Of a stretch of DNA of 64,000 nt, positions 8,715 through 19,786 are shown piece after piece; positions within the stretch are counted from its first letter, which is position 1, and each line of letters starts with the position of its first letter. The stretch lies in assembly GCA_014529675.2 (NCBI GenBank), contig CP076040.1, positions 2,871,894 through 2,935,893 of the forward strand, read 5' to 3'. Under the pieces are notes generated by a model. The model was given only the letters and a program-made list of their open reading frames with translations. It searched no databases and was not told where the DNA came from. Source of the stretch: Opitutia bacterium ISCC 52 (lineage in GTDB: Bacteria; Verrucomicrobiota; Verrucomicrobiia; Opitutales; UBA2995). Both the position numbers and the translations under genes were made by a program.

Positions 8715-11165
8715 TCAATTTTTCGATGAAATCCAGAGGGCGCAGGATACCGAGGGCATTTTGAGTCGAGACTCGAGCGGGATGAGAGCTGTCTCCAGGC
8801 CAGCAGCATCAAATCGCTCGGAATCAGCGACTTGAACCCAGTTTGAGTCTAAATCCAGATCATCCAGCTTAAATTTGCAGGAATAGGTCATCGGATTCAC
8901 CACAAACAGCAATTGTCCGCCATTCTGAGTCCTATTTGCATTATAAAACACGGCGAGCCCAGCTCCGGAAGTTGCCGGGTAAAACTCGAAAAATCCCTCT
9001 TCTGGGAATGTATCTAGTCGCAGGAGTTCGCCTGACTCAGATTTGCGAAATTCAATCCAATCACGGGAATAGCTGTGAGTGGCCGCATAATCCACCTGAC
9101 GTTGATAATCAAGTCCATTGATATCCCCCAGCTGATAGGTATTTTTAACACCCCACTTGCTCCGGAGGAAATCCTGCCCTTGAGCAAGCATCGGCGTGCC
9201 ATGACTCATCATCAATATACTGAGCATCAGATGTGTGCGACGACGGTCTATCGGCGTCGGGTAGTAGCCGTTATGCCCGGTGTTTAGAGTAATGTCGTCC
9301 AGCCAGGTCCGATCGTCATGTGACTCCGTATAATTTACCGTTTGGCTAGGGCGTGCCACCGAATCGCGTGAACCTTGCAAGAAATACCGAAGCGATCGGT
9401 AATCCCCCTTCCCCAAAATGTAGTGTTTAAGGAAATCACGATAGCCGTCATTCCAGGACAGATAATGGGTATGCTTGAGATCTGAGCCGAGGTGGCCTCG
9501 AAAGCTCCAAGGTTCGGCTATGAGGATCACATCGGGATGCTTTTCCCTCACCACATTCTCCACCTCGCGCAATGAATCCAGGCCAATCAGCTCCGCTAAA
9601 TCAAAACGAAACCCATCCACCCCGTAGAATTCGATCATATGCAACAGACTATCAATGATGAGCCGCTTGCCCATGGGAGTGCTGCAACGAAGGTCATTTC
9701 CACATCCACTCCAGTTACTCAGCGTGCCGTCAGATTGTAGCTCAAAATAGTAGAGCTTATCGACAAACAGAAGGTGAGCCGGCTCACCCACATGATTGTA
9801 AACCACATCAAGAATCACGGCCAACCCTGCTTCATGAAAAGCTTCAACGAGTTCCTTAAACTCACCCACCTGACTCGCTCCCAAAGGATCGCTCGCATAA
9901 GTGCTTTCAGGTGAGAAATAATTCACCGTCATGTAGCCCCAATGATATTCCTCCTTGGTGTGCGCGTCATTCTCCTGAATAGGCTGAAGCTCGACGGCAT
10001 TCACTCCCCACTCTTTTAAATAGCAATGATCAGACTGAAGCCACTGGATCAATCCACGATAACCTAGTCGATCTTGAGGAGATAACTTGATCGGTGCCTT
10101 CGCAATGAGATCCCGTAAATGTGCCTCACCAATGACCAGGTCTTTCTCCTTGGGAATCTTAAAGGGACTTGGCGCTTCGAATGCGTCCGTATCAACAACA
10201 ATGGCAGGACCCAAACGATTCACCACCGCCAATGCGTAGGGATCGAGAATGTTCTCCTCAGGATCAAAATGCGAAAAGCCGGCCTGAGACGGCCCATCCA
10301 TACGATACCAATAGAATTTTCCGGTGAGATCTGCATCAACCACCACTTCCCAAACTCCGTCACCAATTGGAATCAGTGGATGCCGAGTGGCCTCGTCCCA
10401 GTTGTATGGAGTCTCAAGGACAATTAATTCTACGGTTGAGGCACGAGGAGCAAAGATACGGAACAGCGTATTATTCTGATGCGGAAGGGCCCCGAGGCTT
10501 AACTGAGATCCCATTTTCAGGAAAAAGTCACCAGGTGCTATGGCTGCTGCACTTTCAGGCTGAGCATCGAGAACCAGGAAATAATCCTGTGCCAGATCAA
10601 TGGGCTCTTCCGTTTCGACTATGAGCAGGTGGCGACCAGAGCGATTCCGATCAATGTAGTAATTCGAGGTCCCTCCTGAATCCAAATACACATTGGTAGC
10701 TTCCGCTCTGACGGAAAACCAATGCCCTTCGTGAGACACAAATTTAAACCCATTGCCGGAATTGAAATCGATTTTCTGGATCGGGACAGAAATCGTTAGC
10801 CCATTAACACCATCCTCAGTGACTTCTTCAAGCAGCCATTCAGAGTCTCCAATCGCAGCATCCCAACCGTTAAAGTCGCCTGCCAGATAAACAGGATCCC
10901 CTTGACTCAACTGGCTTTGTGAAAGAATTTGAGGGCTGCAGTAAAAATGAACGTGCTCAGCGCTAATGAAATAAGCACTCGTCTCAGCAAATTCCCAAAA
11001 GTCAGCGTGACGGACGGAATCCAAGGGACCTTTCCCAGGGTCTATATAGAAATTCGGCATCCGAGAACGCATCCAATCAGCGGATAGTTCCGCCTGGATG
11101 GTCCGAGGAGATTGCAGCACTGCGTTTAATAAAGTAATACCTGCCATAAGGATAATTCCAGACAT
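8715..11165 (-). CDS. Secreted GH13 alpha-amylase/pullulanase-like enzyme
   Basis: The protein has 816 residues and begins with a signal-peptide-like stretch (GIILMAGITLLNAVL). A first carbohydrate-binding-like domain contains VYLAGDFNGWD (about residue 95). A CBM48-like domain follows near residues 220-310 (FRIFAPRASTVELIV). The GH13 barrel has all four conserved regions: VILDVVYNHVGEP (about 450), DGFRFDLAEL with the nucleophile Asp (about 518), ILIAEPWSF with the acid/base Glu (about 546) and NYTESHDD (about 610). This layout matches pullulanase and branching/debranching subfamilies more than simple amylases. The likely substrate is extracellular or periplasmic alpha-glucan. It is monocistronic and divergent from the next gene. 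The exact specificity is unresolved. Confidence 0.87.
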   Translation of the reverse strand: MSGIILMAGITLLNAVLQSPRTIQAELSADWMRSRMPNFYIDPGKGPLDSVRHADFWEFAETSAYFISAEHVHFYCSPQILSQSQLSQGDPVYLAGDFNGWDAAIGDSEWLLEEVTEDGVNGLTISVPIQKIDFNSGNGFKFVSHEGHWFSVRAEATNVYLDSGGTSNYYIDRNRSGRHLLIVETEEPIDLAQDYFLVLDAQPESAAAIAPGDFFLKMGSQLSLGALPHQNNTLFRIFAPRASTVELIVLETPYNWDEATRHPLIPIGDGVWEVVVDADLTGKFYWYRMDGPSQAGFSHFDPEENILDPYALAVVNRLGPAIVVDTDAFEAPSPFKIPKEKDLVIGEAHLRDLIAKAPIKLSPQDRLGYRGLIQWLQSDHCYLKEWGVNAVELQPIQENDAHTKEEYHWGYMTVNYFSPESTYASDPLGASQVGEFKELVEAFHEAGLAVILDVVYNHVGEPAHLLFVDKLYYFELQSDGTLSNWSGCGNDLRCSTPMGKRLIIDSLLHMIEFYGVDGFRFDLAELIGLDSLREVENVVREKHPDVILIAEPWSFRGHLGSDLKHTHYLSWNDGYRDFLKHYILGKGDYRSLRYFLQGSRDSVARPSQTVNYTESHDDRTWLDDITLNTGHNGYYPTPIDRRRTHLMLSILMMSHGTPMLAQGQDFLRSKWGVKNTYQLGDINGLDYQRQVDYAATHSYSRDWIEFRKSESGELLRLDTFPEEGFFEFYPATSGAGLAVFYNANRTQNGGQLLFVVNPMTYSCKFKLDDLDLDSNWVQVADSERFDAAGLETALIPLESRLKMPSVSCALWISSKN

Positions 11166-11265
11166 ACCAATACGTCTGCATTGAACAGAGCAAGTAGCGA
11201 AAGCAACAATTCAAAGAAATTTCATGATTGCGGCCGATTCTCGAAGAAAGGAGAACATTTTCCCG

Positions 11266-12953
11266 ATGCCAGGTCGCCGAAGAAATCTAATCCCACGCAT
11301 GCTTAATCGTAAGATCAGCGTCCCCCACTTCGGCATGGTTCTCTGTACCCTTATTCTCCTTACAGCTTGTAAAGGCCCACATGAGCAAGGAGTGAAATAC
11401 CAGAAAGGGAAAGGGCTCAGCTACATCCAAGATCAATTCGGAAATCACATACCCGATTACTCAACAGCAGGTTACAAAAACGGGTCCCCCATCCCGGACG
11501 TTCCCACTCGTTTGACACTTGAACCCTCGACGACGGATCAGGATGACACAGACCGTATTCAGCAAGCAATAGACGAACTCTCAAAGCAATCGCCGGATGC
11601 CCATGGCATCCGCGGAGCTATCCTTTTAGAAGCAGGGCATTACCAAGTAAATGGCAGGCTAAAGATCTCCACATCAGGGGTAATTCTTAGAGGTGAAGGT
11701 CAATTCGAAGACGGAACCGTCATTCATGAAACTGGGGCGGTCCGACGATCCCTCATCACGCTCAATGGCATTGATCCAGAACAAGAAGCTTACAACAAGG
11801 CTGCAGGAGGAGTGTTTCGTTATCAGCCCAGTTCAGACTCCACTTGGGAGATTGTGGATGAGTATATCCCCTCAGGAAATAGTGTCGTCCAAGTTGCGCC
11901 TGTCAGCGGTTTAAATGTGGGAGATGTGGTCATACTCGAACAGCGAATGAATCAGGAGTGGGTGAATCAGCTCGGCATGAATACGTTTCCCCCTAGACCT
12001 GACGAACAGCCCAGCGAGCCCTGGAATCCCTCAGACTTTTTTTTCAATTCGAGAGGCAAATCACCCAAATCGATGGAGGTCGCGTTCATCTGAATGCCGC
12101 GCTTGTAAATCCCATTTTCGCCCGTTTTGGAGAAAACCGTTTATTTAAGCCTACCCTGCCTGACCGCATTGAGCACTCAGGTGTTGAACAGCTTCGATTG
12201 ATTTCTGAGTTTCAAAATACAGAGGCAGCCAACGATGAAAACCATGCGTGGGATGCAGTAGAGCTGGGCTTTGCTCAAGATTGCTGGATAAGAGGAATCA
12301 CCAGTATCCATTTCGGTCAATCGACCGCCAAGGTTCTTCCAGAAGCCATTCGAATCACGATTGAAGACTGCGCCTTCCTAAGTCCCATCGCCAGGGACGG
12401 ATATGGCCGCAAGCATGGCTTCATTTCAGCCGGTCAACAGATCTTGGTTCAGCGTTCCTTTGCTGAGGAGTGCAGCTCTCCATTCTTCATACCTGGACGC
12501 ACTTGCGGCCCCAATGTATTTCTGGACTGCTACGCTGAAGGTGAAAAAAGCATCATAGGTCCGTGGAGGTATTGGGCCATGGGCACCCTTTGGGATAACG
12601 TGCATGCCAATGCACTCATGATCCGAAATCGCGGCTACGAGGGGAACGGCTGGGGTTGGAGTGGGATAAATCAACTGTTCTGGAACAGCACCGCTTTCGA
12701 CTGGATATCGGTTCAAAGCCCCATAAATGGATGGAACTGGTCCATCGGTTCGCATGGACGACGCATCGCTGGATCTTTTCAAGGACTAACTGGGCACATC
12801 AGCCATCATGGAAAACCACGGTCTCCCAGAAGTCTCTATGTTGAACAACTGAAGGATCGAAAAGGTCCAGAAGCTATCAACGGGGTCATTGCCCAGAATC
12901 AGGAATCCGGAACCGTCTTTTTTCATATTCGGGATACATTGGGCGAAAAATAG
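11266..12953 (+). pseudogene. Beta-helix (pectate-lyase-like) lipoprotein, frameshifted at T8
   Basis: The 5' part encodes a lipoprotein signal (CTLILLTACKG, lipobox LTAC) and a right-handed beta-helix start (DDTDRIQQAIDEL, GAILLEAGHYQVNGRL). It ends at a TGA at 12091-12093. The 3' part continues in another frame from about 12045 (FERQITQIDGGRVHLNAALV) to 12953. The switch falls exactly at a run of eight T (12037-12044); nine T would join the halves into about 560 residues. The ATG at 11266 has AAAGGAG upstream; ATGs at 11224 and 11299 are alternatives. A sugar-acting surface protein is likely, but no catalytic residues are certain. The lesion may be mutation, slippage switching or a sequencing error. 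Confidence 0.75.
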
Positions 12954-13109
12954 GATACCTGTTTCCTATGAGCCTTCTCCCTTAGGGTATCTTCCTTTGG
13001 ATAATGGAAATCCCTAGGGTTAAATCAATCAAGACCCTGTAGAGCGAAATCCCCAGGTATGGTAGAGTGTTCTCACAAAATATCTCATCGATATTTGCCT
13101 ATGACACGC

Positions 13110-13163
13110 TAAACCTACTAGGTTTAGACCCAATGAAAAGGCCGGCCTTGAGTCGGCCTTTTC
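13110..13163 (+). terminator. Dyad plus rho-independent terminator in a 328-bp spacer
   Basis: The spacer 12954-13281 between the beta-helix gene and mnmA has no convincing gene. It holds an 8-bp dyad TAAACCTA-C-TAGGTTTA (13110-13126). This is followed by a perfect 10-bp stem GAAAAGGCCG/CGGCCTTTTC (13135-13144 and 13154-13163) ending in a T-rich stretch. It would end transcription from the beta-helix gene before mnmA. Confidence 0.7.
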
Positions 13164-13281
13164 TCATTTTGGAGATGGACAATTCCATCCGCACAGCTCC
13201 GAGGGAAACCACCCCCATTTTAAAAATGAATTTGGACTCTGGTCTTGAGTTCCAAATGTTTCCCCGCATATACCCAGTTCA

Positions 13282-14358
13282 ATGCAACGAATCCTAGTAG
13301 CCATGTCCGGAGGAGTGGACAGCAGTGTTGCCGCTTACCTGTTAAAGGAAGCTAGGCACACTATAGAAGGTTGCTACATGAAAATATGGCTGGAGGAAAC
13401 AGACGTGTTTGGAGAATGTCCCTGGCAAAAGGATATTGACGATGCCCGAGCCGTTGCAGACAAACTTGGCATCCCCTTTCGGATTGTTAATCTCATCGAC
13501 GAATACCGAGAACGCGTGGTCGAATACATGATCAGTGGTTACCAATCCGGCATCACACCCAACCCGGATGTTATGTGTAACCGGGAAATCAAGTTTGGAG
13601 CCTTCCTGGAATATGCCCAGAAAGAAGGATTCGATGCGGTGGCAACGGGTCATTACGTTCAATCCAAAATCAACTCTGACGGACGAACTGAGCTCTGGGA
13701 GGGAAATGATAAAAACAAGGACCAGAGCTATTTCCTGGCTATGCTCAATCAAGCACAGGCAGCGAGGGGAATTTTCCCAGTGGGTCATCTCCCAAAACCC
13801 GAGCTCCGCCAGATCGCCCACGACGCGAATTTAGTGAACGCAGACAAAAAAGACAGCCAGGGGATCTGCTTCATTGGAAAAATTAAAATGGGCGATTTTC
13901 TGCAGGAATACATTCCAGACCATCCCGGCCCCATTGTTAATGCGGAGGGCAAACGCCTCGGTACACACCAAGGCTTGCATCGATTCACTTTGGGACAGCG
14001 TAAAGGATTGGGTATACCTTCCAACACCGATAATAAATTCTATGTGGTTATCGCCAAGGACTACGAAAGCAATCAGCTCGTGGTCGCCTTCGATGAACCC
14101 GACACACCCAAGCTTTTCTCAAAGGAAGTTGTCGTCCGAGACCTGAGCTGGAATGGAACTGCCATAAGCGAACCATCGGAGCTGCTCGCAAAACCGCGTT
14201 ATAGGGACCCCTCACAACAGATCGAAGTGATCCCAGAAGCAGACAAACTACGAGTACGATTCAAAGATCCCCAACGAGCGCTGACACCTGGTCAGATCAT
14301 CGCCTTTTACGAAGGAGAACGACTTTTAGGCGGGGGCGTTTACGAGACGATTGTTTAG
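13282..14358 (+). CDS. mnmA: tRNA-specific 2-thiouridylase MnmA
   Basis: Adds sulfur to U34 of Lys, Glu and Gln tRNAs, using ATP. At 358 residues it has normal length. The PP-loop [19 protein letters not shown] opens the protein. [15 protein letters not shown] carries the first catalytic Cys, ATGHYVQ follows, and [11 protein letters not shown] carries the second Cys that takes part in persulfide transfer. The C-terminal beta-barrel region includes [13 protein letters not shown]. It is a single gene, convergent with pilB and overlapping its end by 4 bp. Confidence 0.97.
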   Translation: MQRILVAMSGGVDSSVAAYLLKEARHTIEGCYMKIWLEETDVFGECPWQKDIDDARAVADKLGIPFRIVNLIDEYRERVVEYMISGYQSGITPNPDVMCNREIKFGAFLEYAQKEGFDAVATGHYVQSKINSDGRTELWEGNDKNKDQSYFLAMLNQAQAARGIFPVGHLPKPELRQIAHDANLVNADKKDSQGICFIGKIKMGDFLQEYIPDHPGPIVNAEGKRLGTHQGLHRFTLGQRKGLGIPSNTDNKFYVVIAKDYESNQLVVAFDEPDTPKLFSKEVVVRDLSWNGTAISEPSELLAKPRYRDPSQQIEVIPEADKLRVRFKDPQRALTPGQIIAFYEGERLLGGGVYETIV

Positions 14359-16106
14359 TATGAAACAGGCGCCTCTTCTTCTGTAAGACTACCAAGCTCC
14401 ATATCAGGTGGCACGGTGGAGATCGATTCCTCCATCGTAGTGATACCTTCCTGAACCTTCAGCATACTATCTTGGTGAAGCGTCTTCATATTGTTACGCA
14501 TCGCAATCTGCTTGATCACTGCCGTTTCGACTTGGCCATTGATACCTTCAATAAGCTGCTTACTCGTCGGCATCAGCTCATGAATACCTACACGGCCTTT
14601 GTAACCACTGTTGTTACAGTTGGGACAGCCATCGACATTAGCCCGTTTGATTTGGCCAGTCCATCCAATCGCATTTTGAAGAATTTCTTCCTCTCGCGAA
14701 GTTGGATCCTGAATTTTCCCGCAAGTCTTACAAATTCTACGCATCAAACGTTGAGCACAGATACAGACTAAGGACGCAGAAATCATAAACGGTTCCACTC
14801 CCATCTCAGTGAGACGAGCCACGGTACTTGGAGCATCATTGGTGTGCAAGGTACTGAAAAGCATGTGACCTGTAAGCGCCGCCTCTACAGCGATGCCAGC
14901 GGTTTCAGTGTCCCGAATCTCCCCTACCAGAATAATGTCAGGATCCTGACGTAAAAAGGCGCGAAGAGCAGCCGCAAATGTGAGACCGATTTTCCGGTTC
15001 ATTTGCATTTGACATAACCCATCAAGGGTATACTCAAAAGGACCCTCCGCAGTCCGAATAACCGTGTCAGGACTGTTAATTTCGTTCAGTGCTGAATAAA
15101 GCGTCATGGACTTACCAGAACCCGTAGGTCCGCAGTGCAAGACCATACCATAGGGTCGACGAATTAAACCTCGATACATTTCAAGGTTTGCTTCTGAAAA
15201 TCCAAGAGCAGGAAGTGGCAAAGTCGATTTTTGCTTATCCAAAATCCGCATCACAACCCCTTCACCGTGATTCAAGGGTGCGGTTGAAACACGTAAATCG
15301 ATATCCAGTGGTTTGCGCGTGAATTGCTTAAAGATGATTCGTCCATCCTGTGGCTTCCGTCTCTCAGCAATATCAAGTTCCGCCATCACTTTAAGGCGAG
15401 CAATCAACGATCCCGTAACTTTCTGAGGTAAGGTCAACTTTGTCTGACAGACTCCATCCACACGGACCCGGACACGGCATTCAGTTTCCGAAGGTTCAAT
15501 GTGAATATCACTACCACCAGAGAAATACGCATCTTCAATGATTCGATTTGCGAGCTGAATGATAGGAGCTGATTCCTCAGCGGACAAATCATCTTCATCC
15601 AAATCCTCGTCGGCATTATACTCCATGCCCAAAGCATCTACTACATCACCGAACTCAATCTCCGGTTTTTGCGGATCCTCAGTAAGATTTTTTTGGATAT
15701 CCGCGTCGGAAGCCAAAAAGCGTATTACTTTTCTTCCGGTCTTACTCTGAACTTCACTCGTTATCGAAAGTTCAAAGGGGTTAGACAAGGCAATCAATAT
15801 GTAATCCCCCACCGTGCCGAGCGGCAGTATATTCTTCTCAACACAGAAGTCTTTATCGAGATTCTCAAAGGTGTACTCAGTAACTCGATACCTTTTTGCT
15901 CGAAACGGAGGCAGACCAAAGGTTTGAGACTTTGCAATGAGTAGTTGAAATTCGCTTACACTAGACTCAGAGAGAAGCACGCTATCCAATTCCTCACCCG
16001 TGTATTCCGCTGGAGTCGCTTTTAGTTCTTCAAATTGATCATCTGCCAACCATTCCATTTCATGGAGTTTTGCGACGATCTTTAATTGGACTCTACCTAT
16101 GGCCAT
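14355..16106 (-). CDS. Type IV pilus/type II secretion ATPase (PilB/GspE family)
   Basis: Cytoplasmic hexameric ATPase that drives pilus assembly or type II secretion. The 583 residues comprise an N-terminal MshEN-like domain (about residues 40-150) and the motor domain. [19 protein letters not shown] is Walker [20 protein letters not shown] is Walker B with the Asp box region, followed by the His box [17 protein letters not shown] zinc-binding tetracysteine (CKTCG...[12 protein letters not shown]) lies near the C-terminus. It is 12 bp downstream of a small gene with a related N-terminal domain. Two damaged prepilin genes lie within 7 kb. Whether it serves a pilus or secretion system cannot be told from the window. 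Confidence 0.9.
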   Translation of the reverse strand: MAIGRVQLKIVAKLHEMEWLADDQFEELKATPAEYTGEELDSVLLSESSVSEFQLLIAKSQTFGLPPFRAKRYRVTEYTFENLDKDFCVEKNILPLGTVGDYILIALSNPFELSITSEVQSKTGRKVIRFLASDADIQKNLTEDPQKPEIEFGDVVDALGMEYNADEDLDEDDLSAEESAPIIQLANRIIEDAYFSGGSDIHIEPSETECRVRVRVDGVCQTKLTLPQKVTGSLIARLKVMAELDIAERRKPQDGRIIFKQFTRKPLDIDLRVSTAPLNHGEGVVMRILDKQKSTLPLPALGFSEANLEMYRGLIRRPYGMVLHCGPTGSGKSMTLYSALNEINSPDTVIRTAEGPFEYTLDGLCQMQMNRKIGLTFAAALRAFLRQDPDIILVGEIRDTETAGIAVEAALTGHMLFSTLHTNDAPSTVARLTEMGVEPFMISASLVCICAQRLMRRICKTCGKIQDPTSREEEILQNAIGWTGQIKRANVDGCPNCNNSGYKGRVGIHELMPTSKQLIEGINGQVETAVIKQIAMRNNMKTLHQDSMLKVQEGITTMEESISTVPPDMELGSLTEEEAPVSY

Positions 16107-16118
16107 ATTATTTAAAAG

Positions 16119-16625
16119 TTAGGCATTTACGGTTGTGGTTTTTAACTCTTTTTCTGCGTTCTCCAATAGAGTCGAGAGCCCAACTAATTCAGTAGCAAAC
16201 CAAAGTATTTTGCCTGCCAACTTCTCTTCCCACATATCAATGACTGGCTGACTCAGATAATAAGCAGTCGCCAAAAAATAGAATCCATTTTCTTGATCAA
16301 AAGGCACTGTCCAGGTGGCCCAACAATCTTCTAGAGAATACAAGGGCTCTTCTCCTTCTTCAACTCCGAGATAAGAATAGAACCCCATATTGGCGAGACC
16401 GATTTCATATTGATCCACTAGGAAATTGATCAGATCACTTTCTTTCAGCATATCCAATTCCCACATTAGAATACGCAAGAGAGAAGCTTCTTTAACATTC
16501 TGGGCATCAATTTTATCGAGCAATGCGTTATTAGCTTCTTCCAGCTGATCCAGGGTAATTAATTCATGGTTAACCAGGTTATTACCCAGAAAGCGGTTCG
16601 ATCTAAGGATGATAGGTTGGATCAT
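16119..16625 (-). CDS. Small partner protein upstream of PilB/GspE
   Basis: This 168-residue protein has no signal peptide or membrane segment. Its first 60 residues (RFLGNNLVNHELITLDQLEE) resemble the N-terminal domain found ahead of GspE/PilB motor domains. The remainder is acidic and aromatic-rich (DCWATWTVPFDQENGFYF) and is not recognised. It is translated 12 bp before the ATPase gene in the same operon, so an accessory or regulatory subunit of the motor is a reasonable inference. The function is unproven. Confidence 0.6.
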   Translation of the reverse strand: MIQPIILRSNRFLGNNLVNHELITLDQLEEANNALLDKIDAQNVKEASLLRILMWELDMLKESDLINFLVDQYEIGLANMGFYSYLGVEEGEEPLYSLEDCWATWTVPFDQENGFYFLATAYYLSQPVIDMWEEKLAGKILWFATELVGLSTLLENAEKELKTTTVNA

Positions 16626-16912
16626 AATACTTTTCGGTTATAAGTCTCATCTCAACCAAGATTCAGGATACTATATCCTCAACCCTCCAAAACCTCAAAA
16701 TCATATTTCAAATTGATTTTACAGAATTCCTAATAAGAGGAGTTCAAATCCCTAAAAACCAACGCCTCTAACAATCCTATTGTATGTATAAGGATCATAA
16801 AGATTCCCTAGAGAACGAAAATATCTCCATTCAATTCGAAGAACTGAATCATATGGGGAGGTGTTTTTCTACCGATCCAAAATTCGGGGCGCATCCATAA
16901 TTCCACTGATCC

Positions 16913-17074
16913 ATGAAGTATCCGACTAAAGATCATTCTAGATTGCGATTGGGAGCTCGTAATCAAAAAAGCTCAAAAGGCTTCACCGTAGTAGAAGTGA
17001 TGGTCGGAGCAGTCCTTATGATGACGCTTATTGCAGGCATGCTGAACCTGATTCGACAAGGGAATCAATTATGA
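16913..17074 (+). pseudogene. Prepilin-like stub with N-terminal methylation motif
   Basis: The frame encodes 53 residues with a positively charged leader, SKGFTVVEVMVGAVLMM, and then stops at TGA. This is the type IV prepilin cleavage/methylation site and the first helix, with no globular domain. Family members are normally 120-250 residues, so this is a remnant. It is closely similar to the pilin remnant at 23028. The rest of 16626-17237 is AT-rich and holds no convincing gene. A 34-residue hydrophobic frame ending at about 17229 may be another scrap of the same locus. Confidence 0.55.
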
Positions 17075-17237
17075 AAATCCGAAAGTTAGTTGTCTCAGTA
17101 GCCTGATAGTAAACCTTTCTTCCTGATGCTTTCATTAACACTGATAGCAATCATGATGGTGAAACTTGACCTTACTCAAAAGCTGGTAGAAGAATATTAT
17201 TCCACTACAACACACCTTGTCCTAGACTAGAACCGCC

Positions 17238-18065
17238 TCACGGCAACCAGGGAAACTTATTAAACTCCGGTTTCCGTTTTTCCAGAAACGCTTGTTTCCC
17301 TTCTGAACCTTCTTCGTTCATATAGTAGAGAAGTGTAGCATTGCCTGCTAGTTCCTGAATCCCTGCCTGCCCATCGAGCGACGCATTAAAGGCCGACTTT
17401 AAACAGCGAATCGCCAGAGGACTCTTTTCTAAAATTTCGTTGGCCCATTGAACTCCCTCGGCTTCCAATTTATCGACTGGAACCACGGTATTCACCAGTC
17501 CCATATCCAACGCTTCATGAGCATTGTATTGGCGACATAGATACCAAATCTCTCGAGCCTTCTTTTGTCCCACAATACTGGCTAGATAGGAAGATCCAAA
17601 TCCTCCATCAAAACTTCCGACTTTCGGACCCGTTTGTCCAAAAATGGCATTGTCGGCAGCAATGGAGAGGTCACAGATCACATGAAGTACATGTCCCCCT
17701 CCAATCGCATAGCCGGATACCAAAGCGATGACGACTTTGGGCATTGAGCGAATGAGGCGTTGCAAATCGAGAACGTTCAAGCGAGGCACCCCACCCTTGT
17801 CAATATAGCCAGCCTTGCCGCGAATACCCTGGTCGCCTCCAGAACAAAAGGCATACTTTCCATCGGTATGCGGTCCAGCACCCGTTAGCAGTACAACTCC
17901 AACAGCCGGATCTTCACGCGCATCGGAAAAAGCATCATACATTTCAAATACAGTAGCAGGAGTAAATGCGTTGCGACGATGCGGTCGGTTGATCGTCACC
18001 TTGGCAATACCGCCTGCCTTTTCATAAATGATATCTTCGTAGTCCTTAACTGTCTCCCAATTCAT
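17238..18065 (-). CDS. menB: 1,4-dihydroxy-2-naphthoyl-CoA synthase
   Basis: Ring-closing crotonase-family enzyme of menaquinone synthesis, acting on o-succinylbenzoyl-CoA. At 275 residues it has normal length. [18 protein letters not shown] is the N-terminal region, [16 protein letters not shown] the oxyanion-hole and active-site loop, and [19 protein letters not shown] the second oxyanion element. [20 protein letters not shown] follows. Its start overlaps the menD stop by 4 bp, showing translational coupling. It is last in the order metG-menF-menD-menB. Confidence 0.97.
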   Translation of the reverse strand: MNWETVKDYEDIIYEKAGGIAKVTINRPHRRNAFTPATVFEMYDAFSDAREDPAVGVVLLTGAGPHTDGKYAFCSGGDQGIRGKAGYIDKGGVPRLNVLDLQRLIRSMPKVVIALVSGYAIGGGHVLHVICDLSIAADNAIFGQTGPKVGSFDGGFGSSYLASIVGQKKAREIWYLCRQYNAHEALDMGLVNTVVPVDKLEAEGVQWANEILEKSPLAIRCLKSAFNASLDGQAGIQELAGNATLLYYMNEEGSEGKQAFLEKRKPEFNKFPWLP

Positions 18066-19783
18066 ACTAGTATTTGGCTGATCGATTTAAAAAGTTGTTT
18101 TCGGTATTCAGAATCTCGATGCCGGTCAGTTTCAACCTCAATCACGCGAATTCCGCTTAATGGCATCGTGGAGAGGTACTCTTTGAGTTCATCTATTTGC
18201 TCAACGTGAATATACTCGCAACCGATACCCTCTACGCATTTTTTGAAATCCACTTCTTGAGGGGTCGCGAAAAAATCTTCAAAAGGAGGTTCAAAACTTG
18301 CGACAGGTAAATGGTTAAAAATACCACCCCCTCGATTATTGATCAGTATCACCGTAAGGTGTCCTTTCAATTTCGGGCGAATGAGCAAGCCATTTGAATC
18401 ATGCAAAAAGGCCAAATCTCCGGTGAGCAGCACCGAAGACTGATTATCATGGGCGATGCCCAAAGCAGTAGACAGCGTTCCGTCGATGCCATTCACACCG
18501 CGCGAAGCATAGACCTTAATCTGACTCTCATTGCTTGGCAAAAAATACTCCACATCGCGCACAGGCATGCTGCTGGCCACGAACAAAGGTGTGTTTGTCG
18601 GCAACCACTGCGGGAGTTTCCAGGCAATACGCCCTTCGAAGTTCTGCGAGGACTCACTTTCAAATGCATCCGCGATTTGCTCTGAGGCTTGGCGCTGTGC
18701 AACTGACCAGCGCTCGCAGTAGGGCTTATCCCCTCGCTCTAAAAATTTAAACACATTCCCTAATAGTTCCACCGGCTGATCCAATACTTGTACTACTTTA
18801 CCCGTTGGATCGAGATTCTTACCCATTGTGTGCACATGATAAATCTGTGCGTCGATTTCACTCAACCACTTCCTTAATTCCTTACTGGTAGGTAACGGCC
18901 CTAAGGCGATTACACACTCAGGCTTGAGAGACTTTCTTAAATCGGAATTCCTAAGGATCAGGTCGTAGCTCGTAATCGGCTGAACACCCGGTATTGCATG
19001 GTTTCTCGCAGGAGACAATCCATCTGCCAGAACAGGCCAATCCGTCTTCTCGGCCAATCTTGCGACAGCTTGGCAATAAGCTGCAGGGTTCTCAGGTGTC
19101 TCCGTTCCACATAGAATGAATCCTTTTCCTGATTGAATATCGATTTTAATGGGTTCGGTGGGCGTGCAGGATGATGCAACGGGAAGATCTGAGTAAAATC
19201 CATCCGAAAGCTGAAAGTCTCCTGGAACCGATTGATCTGGTGTTGGTGGCAGTGGATCACGAAATGGACAGTTTAAATGGACAGGTCCACGGAATCCTGC
19301 TGCAAACGTTCGGCCTAACTGATCCCTCATCTCCTCCAGCGCTTCCACCGATACAGATGGCAAAGCCATCTCCTCCTGACACACAGGATAGTTCCCATAG
19401 AGGCGTATCTGATCAATAGTCTGCCCTGCCCCACAATTGCGCAGTTCGTGCGGCCGATCAGCAGTCAGCACGAGAAGAGGAACGCAGGCTTCCGATGCTT
19501 CAACGACGGCAGGAAAATAATTAACAGCGGCGGTTCCTGAAGTACAAACCAAAGCAACCGGTTTGTGAGATTGTTTAGCCAAGCCCAGAGCAAAGAATCC
19601 CGCTGAGCGCTCGTCTAACACGGGAATGGCTTCAATACCTGAGTGTGAAGCAAAGGCCACCGTGAGTGGAGTGGAACGTGAGCCAGGGGAAATGACCACT
19701 TGGCGTAATCCGCACTGATAAAGACATTCCACCAAAACGGATGACCATAAGGAATTCGTATTCGCTCTATTGAGACTGTCCAT
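18062..19783 (-). CDS. menD: SEPHCHC synthase (menaquinone synthesis)
   Basis: Thiamine-diphosphate enzyme joining isochorismate and 2-oxoglutarate. The 573 residues match the family. The N-terminal Pyr domain contains [17 protein letters not shown], with [21 protein letters not shown] and [20 protein letters not shown]. The C-terminal PP domain contains [16 protein letters not shown] and [15 protein letters not shown], the metal- and ThDP-binding segment. It starts 3 bp after menF and overlaps menB by 4 bp. It thus lies in a compact operon for the first committed steps from chorismate. Confidence 0.96.
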   Translation of the reverse strand: MDSLNRANTNSLWSSVLVECLYQCGLRQVVISPGSRSTPLTVAFASHSGIEAIPVLDERSAGFFALGLAKQSHKPVALVCTSGTAAVNYFPAVVEASEACVPLLVLTADRPHELRNCGAGQTIDQIRLYGNYPVCQEEMALPSVSVEALEEMRDQLGRTFAAGFRGPVHLNCPFRDPLPPTPDQSVPGDFQLSDGFYSDLPVASSCTPTEPIKIDIQSGKGFILCGTETPENPAAYCQAVARLAEKTDWPVLADGLSPARNHAIPGVQPITSYDLILRNSDLRKSLKPECVIALGPLPTSKELRKWLSEIDAQIYHVHTMGKNLDPTGKVVQVLDQPVELLGNVFKFLERGDKPYCERWSVAQRQASEQIADAFESESSQNFEGRIAWKLPQWLPTNTPLFVASSMPVRDVEYFLPSNESQIKVYASRGVNGIDGTLSTALGIAHDNQSSVLLTGDLAFLHDSNGLLIRPKLKGHLTVILINNRGGGIFNHLPVASFEPPFEDFFATPQEVDFKKCVEGIGCEYIHVEQIDELKEYLSTMPLSGIRVIEVETDRHRDSEYRKQLFKSISQILV

Positions 19784-19786
19784 GGA

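Noticed and set aside
13067-13297. A 76-codon frame upstream of mnmA
   Set aside because: It runs through a perfect dyad and a rho-independent terminator and overlaps the mnmA start; the residues show no recognisable domain.
17123-17229. Small hydrophobic frame of about 34 residues
   Set aside because: Too short, no ribosome site, and no family match; noted only as a possible scrap of the neighbouring pilin remnant.
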